Source: UBA1479 sp048263775
GTDB taxonomy: Bacteria > Pseudomonadota > Alphaproteobacteria > Rhodospirillales > Casp-alpha2
Assembly: GCA_048263775.1 (NCBI GenBank)
Contig: JBLXDU010000004.1
Location: 310,001 to 374,000 of the forward strand
Length of the DNA: 64,000 nucleotides
Direction of reading: 5' to 3'
Made by a program: the position numbers and the translations under genes. A model generated the notes under the pieces. The model was not told the DNA's origin, searched no databases, and was given only the letters and a program-made list of their open reading frames with translations. This document shows, one piece after another, positions 24,358 through 31,105 of the stretch (the stretch's first letter is position 1; each line of letters starts with the position of its first letter).

Positions 24358-26046
24358 ATGCAAACTATGCTCTCCCTCTTCAAGGTGTTCGGCCCTCGCG
24401 CGTCCCGCGCGATCCTGGGCGTCGGTTTGTCGGCACTGATCGGCCTTGCGTCCGTGGACGTGCAGGCGGCGGCCGTTGGAACGGTCTCCAAGGTTCAGTT
24501 GACGGCGTATGGGATGCCGCCGGAAGGCAGAAAGACGGAAAAGACGCTGGCCGATGGCGTCGTCATGCACGAGACGCTGGAAACCGTTTCCGATGGCGGA
24601 TTGCAGGTCTCCCTGATAGATGACACGACCCTGACGCTGGGGGGGGCTGCCTCCCTTGTCGTCGATGAGATGGTGTACGACCCGGCGACGAAGAACGGGA
24701 ATTCCGTCCTCAAACTTGCGACCGGCACATTCCTTTATGTCTCCGGTTCCATGAACAAGAAGGGGATCAAGATTGTAACGCCGTCGTCGACAATCGGCGT
24801 GCGCGGCACAAAACTTCTGATCAAGATCGCGGCGGACGGCGCGACATCGGTCGGCGTCATCGAAGGGGCCGCGGATGTCCAATCGTTGGTCGACGGCAGT
24901 GTTGTCTCGATCGAGCCCGGCGACAGCGCCGTGGCGCCCGCGGCGGGAGGCGTTGAAATGGCCTCTCTGGCTGCGATTGAGGTGCAGGACACTTTCGTCG
25001 CCGCCATCGCCGTTGCCGAAGCCCAAGAATCCATCACCCAGGTGCGGACAACGTTGAATGCCCAGATTAAGGGATTGGAACAGGACGCGGCGTCGGCGAG
25101 CGGGCCGGCCAAGGAAGCGATCGAGGCCGAACTGAACGCCTTGACCACGGAACTGAGCACCAGCCTGGAAGTGGCCGAAAGCGTCCTTGGCATCGTTGAG
25201 AAACAAGCTCTGGCCGTGACCGCGACCCTTCCGGCCCCGGCAGATCTCGTTGGCGCGGTCCTGACGCCGGCAATCGCAACACCTGCGGCAGCGACGGTCG
25301 CCAGCGAAGCGGCAACCGGTGCGGCACGAGAAGCGGCTTCAACCGCTGCGAACATTGCTGCGACCACTGCGGCCACTGAAGCCGCCGCTCAGGCTGCTGT
25401 CGAAGCAGCGGCCCGGGCCGCCGTCGAAGCTGCAGCGGACGCTGCAGCCCAGGCAGCTGCGGTTGCCGCTGCTGAAGCTGCGGGGGATGCCGCCGCTCAG
25501 GCCGCCGCCGCCGCTGCTGCCGATGCTGCTGCGCAGGCCGCCGCACAGGCTGCTGCTGATGCTGCTACCGCCGCGGCCGCACAGGCTGCTGCCGATGCGG
25601 CTACCGCCGCGGCTGCACAGGCAGCTGCTGATGCCGCCGCGCAGGCCGCCGCCGATGCAGCCGCCGCTGCTGCTGCCGAAGCCGCCGCACAGGCCGCCGC
25701 CGACGCTGCCGCTGCCGCTGCTGCTGACGCTGCCGCGCAGGCCGCGGCCGATGCCGCTGCTGCTGCTGCTGCCGAAGCCGCGGCGCAGGCTGCTGCCGAC
25801 GCTGCTGCTGCTGCCGCTGCTGAAGCCGCTGCGCAGGCCGCTGCCGACGCTGCTGCTGCTGCCGCCGCTGATGCCGCCGCGCAGGCTGCTGCTGACGCCG
25901 CTGCCGCCGCCGCCGCTGAAGCCGCTGCGCAGGCTGCGGCGGATGCCGCCGCCGCGGCCGCCATCCTTGCCGCCGCGGAGGCGGCCGCCCAGGCTGCGAT
26001 TGAAGCCGCGGCAGCCGCGGCAGCCGCCGCAGCCGGACTACTTTAA
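24358..26046 (+). CDS. FecR-domain exported protein with long alanine-rich repeat tail
   Basis: About 562 residues. A signal peptide (ending near VQA-AAVG) is followed by a FecR-like domain, about 35-200, with SLIDDTTLTLGGAASLVVDEMVYDP and TPSSTIGVRGTKLLI, a fold found in periplasmic or surface proteins. A helical linker (about 205-285) leads into roughly 230 residues made almost only of Ala with regularly spaced D, E and Q and no Lys or Arg. The tail first uses 12-residue units (two near DAATAAAAQAAA), then six full 16-residue units, and ends AGLL. It should form a long acidic helical rod. ATG 24358 has AGGA eight bases upstream. The role is unknown; a surface or envelope-spanning structural protein is an inference. 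Confidence 0.75.
   Translation: MQTMLSLFKVFGPRASRAILGVGLSALIGLASVDVQAAAVGTVSKVQLTAYGMPPEGRKTEKTLADGVVMHETLETVSDGGLQVSLIDDTTLTLGGAASLVVDEMVYDPATKNGNSVLKLATGTFLYVSGSMNKKGIKIVTPSSTIGVRGTKLLIKIAADGATSVGVIEGAADVQSLVDGSVVSIEPGDSAVAPAAGGVEMASLAAIEVQDTFVAAIAVAEAQESITQVRTTLNAQIKGLEQDAASASGPAKEAIEAELNALTTELSTSLEVAESVLGIVEKQALAVTATLPAPADLVGAVLTPAIATPAAATVASEAATGAAREAASTAANIAATTAATEAAAQAAVEAAARAAVEAAADAAAQAAAVAAAEAAGDAAAQAAAAAAADAAAQAAAQAAADAATAAAAQAAADAATAAAAQAAADAAAQAAADAAAAAAAEAAAQAAADAAAAAAADAAAQAAADAAAAAAAEAAAQAAADAAAAAAAEAAAQAAADAAAAAAADAAAQAAADAAAAAAAEAAAQAAADAAAAAAILAAAEAAAQAAIEAAAAAAAAAAGLL
25654..25941 (+). repeat. Six tandem 48-bp coding repeats (16-residue Ala-rich units)
   Basis: Six consecutive 48-bp units begin at 25654, 25702, 25750, 25798, 25846 and 25894, each encoding D-A7-x-AAA-Q-AAA, where x is E, D, E, E, D, E in order. 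A partial seventh unit starts at 25942 and diverges into AILAAA. Synonymous GCN codons differ among units, so the DNA repeat is imperfect while the protein repeat is nearly exact. Shorter 36-bp units lie just upstream (about 25545-25635). Confidence 0.9.
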
Positions 26047-26100
26047 TAGGGAAGGGCGCCGATCCGGACCTCCGGGTCCGGAACTGTCACGCCAACCGTG

Positions 26101-26137
26101 AAGAGCCCGGGCGCCGTTTGTCGCCCGGGTTTTTCTT
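26101..26137 (+). terminator. Rho-independent terminator of the FecR/Ala-repeat gene
   Basis: A GC-rich stem CCCGGGCG/CGCCCGGG (26106-26113 with 26122-26129), extended outward by AAGAG pairing with the following Ts, an eight-base loop, and a run of five Ts. It begins 55 bases after the stop codon, and is the clearest intrinsic terminator in the window. Confidence 0.85.
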
Positions 26138-26269
26138 GCCTGGACGCAGCCTCCTCGGTGTCACGGGGGCGATGGGGCAGGGAAATCATGGTGACAGGGG
26201 AATCGGCCGTCGCGCGCCCGGTGCGCGCACGCCAAACAAGGCTCAGGGGGTTTTCGTGAAGGGGGGAAG

Positions 26270-26345
<76 letters not shown>

Positions 26346-26544
26346 ATCAGAATCCCGGCCAAGCGGGCTTCCCGGGTGAGCCGCCGGCATCGGAAGACGA
26401 TCCGGGCAGGCGGCCATTTTGGGAGGCCGGATAATGCTTCCGGCAATCCGCACTGTCAAGCCGCGGTTTCAGCCTAAAACCTTGCGGCGGCGGGCCCTTG
26501 CCCCTACGTTTGTGCGGCCTCGGCCCGCACATTCGGAGACCAAC

Positions 26545-26844
26545 ATGGACGTCATCACCGGCCCCGTCATTTCGATCCTTCTGATCGCCCTCAACCTTTA
26601 CACATGGGTCGTCATCATCGGCGTGATCCTGAGCTGGCTGGTTGCCTTCAACGTGGTCAACACGTCGAATAAGTTCGTCTATATGGTCGGCGACTTCTGC
26701 TACCGGGCGACGGAACCCCTGCTCGGGCGGATTCGCAACTTTCTACCCAACCTGGGTGGGCTGGACATTTCGCCGGTGGTGCTGATCCTGGGGCTTGTGT
26801 TCCTCAAGGAATTCCTGATCCGCCTTGCCCACAAGATCGTCTGA
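26545..26844 (+). CDS. YggT family membrane protein
   Basis: A 99-residue inner-membrane protein with two hydrophobic stretches (about 8-30 and 70-92) around a polar loop containing YRATEPLLGRIRNFLPNLGGLDISP, the YggT signature. The family is linked to osmotic tolerance and to division-site or envelope functions. Its 3-prime end overlaps the DUF167 gene, which commonly follows yggT. Confidence 0.92.
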   Translation: MDVITGPVISILLIALNLYTWVVIIGVILSWLVAFNVVNTSNKFVYMVGDFCYRATEPLLGRIRNFLPNLGGLDISPVVLILGLVFLKEFLIRLAHKIV

Positions 26845-27193
26845 CGCTTCCGCGCCCGATGCAGCCCTACCGTTCCGGGCGGTGGCGGAGGGCGTGCGCG
26901 TGGCGCTCAAGGTCACGCCTAAGGCGGCGGCCAATCGGCTGACCGGCCTCGCCGCCGATGTCGAGGGCGGGCTGGTTCTCAAGGTTTCGGTCACGGCCCC
27001 GGCCGACAAGGGCAAGGCCAACGCCGCCGTGGTCAAACTTTTGGCCAAGGAATGGGGGTTCGCGAAATCAGATATGGAGGTCACCCAGGGGGCGGCGTCC
27101 AGAACCAAGACACTTTTGATCCGAGGCGACGAAACGGAATTGATGCGCCGCCTCACGGACTGGTGCCAAGACAAAGGACTGAAGAGACAATGA
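26825..27193 (+). CDS. DUF167 (YggU) family protein
   Basis: Up to 122 residues. The DUF167 core is clear: VTPKAAANRLTG, LKVSVTAPADKGKANAAVVKLLAKEW, and SRTKTLLIRG. The start is uncertain: TTG at 26825 overlaps yggT by 20 bases, whereas GTG at 26882 would begin near the conserved core. Function is unknown for the family. It is coupled to folD by an ATGA overlap. Confidence 0.9.
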   Translation: MPTRSSDASAPDAALPFRAVAEGVRVALKVTPKAAANRLTGLAADVEGGLVLKVSVTAPADKGKANAAVVKLLAKEWGFAKSDMEVTQGAASRTKTLLIRGDETELMRRLTDWCQDKGLKRQ

Positions 27194-28089
27194 CCATCGC
27201 TGCGATCATCGACGGCAAGGCCCATGCGGACCGATTGCGTGAAAACGTCACGGCCGTCGTGCGGCGCTTGAAGGACGGCCCGGGGATCGTCCCGGCGCTC
27301 GCCGTGGTGCTGGTCGGCGACGATCCGGCCAGCCAGGTCTATGTCGGCGCCAAGGGCAAGCAGACGGTCGCCGCCGGCATGCAGTCCATCGAACACCGTT
27401 TGCCGGTGACGACGCCGGAGGCCGAATTGCTCGCCCTCATCGACGATCTGAACAAGGACCCCGGCGTCCACGGCATCCTGGTGCAGCTGCCCCTGCCGGA
27501 TCACATCGACGAAGGGGCGGTGATCACCGCCATCGATCCGGCCAAGGACGTCGACGGGTTCCATCCCGTCAATGTCGGCCGCCTGTGGTCGGGCGACGCG
27601 CGGGCCCTGGTGCCCTGCACGCCCTATGGCTGCCTGCTGATGCTGAAGGAAACCTTGGGCGACATGGCGGGCAAACGGGCCGTGGTGCTGGGCCGCTCCA
27701 ACATTGTCGGCAAGCCGATGGCGGCACTGCTGTTGGGCGAAAGTTGTACGGTCACGGTCGCCCATTCACGCACCAAGGATCTTGCCGAACGCTGCCTGGA
27801 GGCCGACATCCTGGTCGCCGCCGTGGGCCGCCCGCGCATGGTGCCCGGCGACTGGATCAAGCCGGGGGCGACGGTCATCGACGTCGGTATCAACCGAATC
27901 CCGGCACCCGAAAAAGGCCCCGGTAAGACGCGCATTGTTGGTGACGTCGACTTCGATGCGGCGGTCAAGGTGGCCGGCGCCATCACGCCGGTGCCGGGCG
28001 GCGTCGGTCCCATGACCATCTGTTGTCTGCTGCGCAACACGGTGGTCGCCGCCTGCCGGCAGGCCGGGTTGGACGACCCGGGCCTTTAA
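27190..28089 (+). CDS. folD: Methylenetetrahydrofolate dehydrogenase / cyclohydrolase FolD
   Basis: A 299-residue bifunctional enzyme interconverting 5,10-methylene- and 10-formyl-tetrahydrofolate. Family marks are VGDDPASQVYVGAKGK with the catalytic Lys, GILVQLPLP, DPAKDVDGFHP, the NADP-binding GRSNIVGKPM, and the C-terminal ITPVPGGVGPMT. It is coupled to the DUF167 gene by a 4-bp overlap. Downstream, CGGGCCC-AA-GGGCCCG at 28093-28108 is a strong inverted repeat without a T-run. Confidence 0.97.
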   Translation: MTIAAIIDGKAHADRLRENVTAVVRRLKDGPGIVPALAVVLVGDDPASQVYVGAKGKQTVAAGMQSIEHRLPVTTPEAELLALIDDLNKDPGVHGILVQLPLPDHIDEGAVITAIDPAKDVDGFHPVNVGRLWSGDARALVPCTPYGCLLMLKETLGDMAGKRAVVLGRSNIVGKPMAALLLGESCTVTVAHSRTKDLAERCLEADILVAAVGRPRMVPGDWIKPGATVIDVGINRIPAPEKGPGKTRIVGDVDFDAAVKVAGAITPVPGGVGPMTICCLLRNTVVAACRQAGLDDPGL

Positions 28090-28187
28090 CCCCGGGCCCA
28101 AGGGCCCGACACGGCGATATCGGCCGCATGACTTGCCCTTACGGCCTCTGCGGGTTTCCGGTTGCGTTTCATCCATTACCGTATGAT

Positions 28188-28193
28188 GATAAT
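28188..28193 (+). promoter_or_regulatory. Candidate -10 element of cspA
   Basis: GATAAT matches five of six bases of the sigma-70 -10 consensus and would start transcription near 28200, giving an untranslated leader of about 160 bases before cspA. Leaders of that length are usual for cold-shock genes. No convincing -35 at 17 bp spacing is visible (TTGCGT at 28162 is 20 bases away). Confidence 0.35.
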
Positions 28194-28357
28194 CACGGCA
28201 TCGCTTGGGGAGTCCCGGATTTCGGGCGGCGAAGGGGGGTATCTTTCGTTGGGCCGAACCGGACCTGGGCGCGCCGGCCATGGTACATGGCACGGCCCCA
28301 AAAAGGCGAAGATCCTGGGGGTCTGTTACTCCACTCGACAAAGGAAGTTGATAAAAG

Positions 28358-28567
28358 ATGCCTACTGGAACCGTGAAGTGGTTCAATGTGACCAAGGGAT
28401 TTGGCTTCGTTACTCCCGATGAGGGCGGTAAGGACGCTTTCGTGCATATTTCCGCTGTTCGTGATTCGGGGATGGAAACCCTCGCCGAAGGACAGAAGCT
28501 GGAATATGAACTGGTGCCTGGACGTGATGGTCGTGAAGCGGCCGCAAATCTGAAAGCCATCGGATAA
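28358..28567 (+). CDS. cspA: Cold-shock domain protein (CspA family)
   Basis: A 69-residue single cold-shock domain with both RNA-binding motifs: KGFGFV (RNP1) and DAFVHIS (RNP2), following the usual GTVKWFN start. It binds single-stranded RNA/DNA and melts RNA structure. A long gene-free leader precedes it (28090-28357) and a strong hairpin follows about 95 bases after the stop, so it is probably monocistronic. Whether it is cold-induced cannot be told from sequence. Confidence 0.96.
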   Translation: MPTGTVKWFNVTKGFGFVTPDEGGKDAFVHISAVRDSGMETLAEGQKLEYELVPGRDGREAAANLKAIG

Positions 28568-28662
28568 AGATCTCCTGACACCGCCCCGATAATTTCTTGG
28601 TCGGCCGGGCGGCGGCCGTTTCCGGACTTTGTCCGGCGACGGGCGGGAGACACATTGCAGAA

Positions 28663-28690
28663 GCGGACGCCGCGGAGACGCGGCGTCCGT
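28663..28690 (+). terminator. GNRA-loop hairpin downstream of cspA
   Basis: A 10-bp perfect stem GGACGCCGCG/CGCGGCGTCC, extended by two more pairs, closes a GAGA tetraloop of the very stable GNRA class. A T-run (TTTT) comes only about nine bases later, so it is either a weak intrinsic terminator or a 3-prime stabilising hairpin for the cspA transcript. Confidence 0.6.
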
Positions 28691-28739
28691 CCCTGCGCTT
28701 TTCGTGCCGATTGATGTTTTATCTGGGAGTGTTTGGCCC

Positions 28740-28955
28740 ATGGCCAGGGAACTCTATCCTGTGTCCTGCCCCCATTGCGGCGAGGCACAGAACGTCATGC
28801 CGGGTGGTTTCGACCCGGACCGTGACCCGTTCGGACCCGTGACCTGCATGGTCTGCGGCAATAATTTCACGCGCGATGATTATTTGACCGGCCTGGCCCA
28901 GGCCACGATCCGGCGCAAGCCGGGATCAAACGTGGTGCCGCTCAGACGCAACTGA
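28740..28955 (+). CDS. Small zinc-ribbon protein
   Basis: A 71-residue protein with two CxxC pairs, CPHCGE at about residues 10-15 and CMVCGN at about 37-42, spaced as a zinc ribbon. A basic C-terminus (RRKPGSNVVPLRRN) could contact nucleic acid. GGGAG is 11 bases before the ATG. It lies between the cspA hairpin and the convergent LysR gene. No family assignment; function unknown. Confidence 0.75.
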   Translation: MARELYPVSCPHCGEAQNVMPGGFDPDRDPFGPVTCMVCGNNFTRDDYLTGLAQATIRRKPGSNVVPLRRN

Positions 28956-28975
28956 CGGCCTGCGGTCCGGCCATC

Positions 28976-29848
28976 CTATCCCATCGACAAAGACCGAATG
29001 CCTGCCCGCGCCTCTTCGGCGACGGCGGTGCGCAACGCCTGCGCCGCCGGGGCAAGGGAATTTCCCGCCACCAGGCGGAAGGCGACCCGGTCCGGGTCCA
29101 GATCGGGCAGGGGGGCTGACGGCGACGACAGCCCCGGCGCCAAAGACAGGGCCGTGCGCAAGGTGATGCCCAGGCCCGCCCGCACTGCCGCCAAAACCCC
29201 CGGCAGGGAGGGGCTGGTCATGGCGATTTCCCAAGGCACCCCCGCGTCGTCCAGGGCCTGCAGGGCGGCATTGCGGAACGGGCAGGGGGCGTCGATCACG
29301 GCCAGCGGCAGGGGACGGCCCGCCGGCGGGCGCCAACCGTCGCCGGCGATCCACATCAGCGGCGTCTCGATGTGGGGACCGTTCCGCCGGTCGCCCGGGC
29401 CGCTGGTGACGAAGGCCATGTCCTGGGCCCCCCGCGCGACCTCGGCCCGCAACTGGGCGCTGCCGGCGACGGCGACGGTGACCTTGACCTCGGGATGGGC
29501 CTGGGAAAACCGCCGCAACGCGCCGGGCAGAAACGTTTCCGCCAGGTCTTGTACGGTACCGAAACGAACCTCCCCAGCCAAGGGTCCGCGGCGCAGGGCG
29601 GCCAACGCGGCGGCATTCATGTCCAATATCCGCCGGGCATAGCCCAACAGGGTCTCCCCGGCCTCGGTCAGCTCCATGATCCGCCCGCGGCGGCGGAACA
29701 AGGCCACGCTTGCGCGATCCTCAAGACGGCGGACCTGCAGGCTGACCGCCGCTTGGGTGCGGTGTACGCGCTCGGCCGCGGCCCCAAAGCGGCCCGTGTC
29801 GGCAATGGCGATGAAGGTGCGCAGGAGATCGGGGTCGAGATCACTCAT
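28976..29848 (-). CDS. LysR-type transcriptional regulator
   Basis: A 290-residue regulator. The N-terminal winged helix-turn-helix (about 8-65) reads LRTFIAIADTGRFGAAAERVHRTQAAVSLQVRRLE, followed by an effector-binding periplasmic-binding-like domain from about residue 92 (VRFGTVQDLAETFLP). It is divergent from the tautomerase gene across a short, extremely AT-rich spacer, the standard layout for a LysR protein controlling its neighbour. The effector is unknown. Confidence 0.93.
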   Translation of the reverse strand: MSDLDPDLLRTFIAIADTGRFGAAAERVHRTQAAVSLQVRRLEDRASVALFRRRGRIMELTEAGETLLGYARRILDMNAAALAALRRGPLAGEVRFGTVQDLAETFLPGALRRFSQAHPEVKVTVAVAGSAQLRAEVARGAQDMAFVTSGPGDRRNGPHIETPLMWIAGDGWRPPAGRPLPLAVIDAPCPFRNAALQALDDAGVPWEIAMTSPSLPGVLAAVRAGLGITLRTALSLAPGLSSPSAPLPDLDPDRVAFRLVAGNSLAPAAQALRTAVAEEARAGIRSLSMG

Positions 29849-29866
29849 AGATAAATATTAATTATC

Positions 29867-29888
29867 ATTTTATTTAAAACAATAAAAT
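29867..29888. promoter_or_regulatory. AT-rich inverted repeat, candidate LysR operator
   Basis: ATTTTATT-TAAAAC-AATAAAAT is a perfect 8-bp inverted repeat with a 6-bp centre in the 106-bp spacer between the divergent LysR and tautomerase genes. LysR sites often follow T-N11-A within such dyads, and this one does (T29870, A29882). The 45-base stretch around it is almost free of G and C in an otherwise GC-rich window. Confidence 0.55.
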
Positions 29889-29954
29889 TTAATTGATCAT
29901 TGGCGACTGCTACATCCCGGGTCATCCCATCCTTTCGAAAACAGGAGACTTCAA

Positions 29955-30359
29955 ATGCCCTTCATCGCCATCAAGACCTCGGGATCCCCCCTCGCCGCCG
30001 ACGCCGTTCAGGCCCTGCAACAAGAGACAACGGCCCTCATGGCCAAGATCATGGGCAAGAAGGCCGACGTCACGGCCGTGCTGGTGGAACATGCCCCGGC
30101 GTCTCACTGGTCGGTCGGCGGCCGGGCCCTTGCCGGCTCGGGCGGTATCACGGCCCATGTCGACATCAAGATCACCCAGGGCACCAACACGACCCAGCAG
30201 AAGGCGGCGATGATCGCGGCGACGCGGGACATGCTGACCCGTGTCCTGCCCGGTCTAAGCGAGGTCGCTTATGTGGTGATTGATGAAATCCCAGCCACGG
30301 ATTGGGGCTACGGCGGGCTGACCCAGGCCGAACGCAAGCGCCGGGCGGACGCGGCCTAG
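29955..30359 (+). CDS. Tautomerase superfamily protein (4-oxalocrotonate tautomerase-like)
   Basis: A 134-residue protein beginning Met-Pro-Phe, so Pro1 is available as the catalytic base after Met removal, as in the tautomerase/MIF superfamily. The sequence appears to be a double-length beta-alpha-beta unit (first half with VTAVLVEHAP, second with YVVIDEIPATDWGYGG). AGGAG precedes the ATG. It is divergent from and probably regulated by the LysR protein. The natural substrate is unknown. Confidence 0.82.
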   Translation: MPFIAIKTSGSPLAADAVQALQQETTALMAKIMGKKADVTAVLVEHAPASHWSVGGRALAGSGGITAHVDIKITQGTNTTQQKAAMIAATRDMLTRVLPGLSEVAYVVIDEIPATDWGYGGLTQAERKRRADAA

Positions 30360-30369
30360 CCGGTTATGG

Positions 30370-30993
30370 CTAGTTTCGGCGCACCATGGCCAGACCGGCG
30401 CCGGCGGCGATCAGCATGCCGCCGGTGATCCGGTTGCGGATGCGCTGGGCGCGCGCGCTCTTGACCGCCCCCAACAACCGCCCGCCGATCACCGCATAGC
30501 CGCTGTCGAACGCAACGGCGATCAAAAGGAACGCGCCGCACATGGCCCACAGCTGCGGGCCCGCGGGCAGGGCGGGATCGAGGAACTGGGGAAAGAACGC
30601 GGCATAGAAGGCGAGCAGCTTCGGATTTGTCCAGGCCACGAACGCCGCCTGCAGGAACATGCGCCCGGCCCGTGGGGCGGTGACGGCGGCGGGCGCCTCG
30701 GGCGGGACCGGCTTTTCGCGGAAAGCCTGCACACCCAGATAGACCAGATAGGCGACGCCCAGCCAGCGCAGGACTTCGAACCCGTCGGACAGGATCGCCA
30801 TGGCCGAGGCCAGGCCCAGGGCCGTGATCGCCAGTTGCTGCGCCAGGGCGAAGGCCGTGCCGGCGACGGTGATCAGCCCGGCCTTGACGCCGAACCGCAT
30901 GGACCGGGAAATCACCAGCATCACGTTGGGCCCGGGGATGATGATCAGCACCGCCGTGGCGGCGATGAAGGCGGAAAACAGCGTCCAGTTCAT
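30370..30993 (-). CDS. LysE/RhtB family amino-acid exporter
   Basis: A 207-residue inner-membrane protein with about six hydrophobic segments. The N-terminal IIPGPNVMLVISRSMRFGVKAGL is the LysE family signature, with LRWLGVAYLVYLGVQAFR in the middle and WTNPKLLAFYAAFFPQF after it. It would export amino acids or homoserine-lactone-like compounds; the substrate is not predictable. It converges on the tautomerase gene 10 bp away. Confidence 0.92.
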   Translation of the reverse strand: MNWTLFSAFIAATAVLIIIPGPNVMLVISRSMRFGVKAGLITVAGTAFALAQQLAITALGLASAMAILSDGFEVLRWLGVAYLVYLGVQAFREKPVPPEAPAAVTAPRAGRMFLQAAFVAWTNPKLLAFYAAFFPQFLDPALPAGPQLWAMCGAFLLIAVAFDSGYAVIGGRLLGAVKSARAQRIRNRITGGMLIAAGAGLAMVRRN

Positions 30994-31105
30994 GGCGGGT
31001 CCGTCCTTGTCCGGAAGTCTTCGGTTTGATTAGCAAAGGCGGGGCATCGCGTAAATGCGATTCCCCTTTGCTACGGCCCGCCGCCGATGCTACATCACGC
31101 CCGCC

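Noticed and set aside
25545..25960. Tandem 36- and 48-bp repeats considered as a CRISPR array or minisatellite
   Set aside because: Units are contiguous, in frame and coding, with no unique spacers and no cas genes.
25497..25964. Antisense open frame encoding another Ala-rich protein opposite the FecR repeat tail
   Set aside because: GCN-repeat DNA reads as Ala/Ser-like codons on the opposite strand automatically; no start signal or independent domain.
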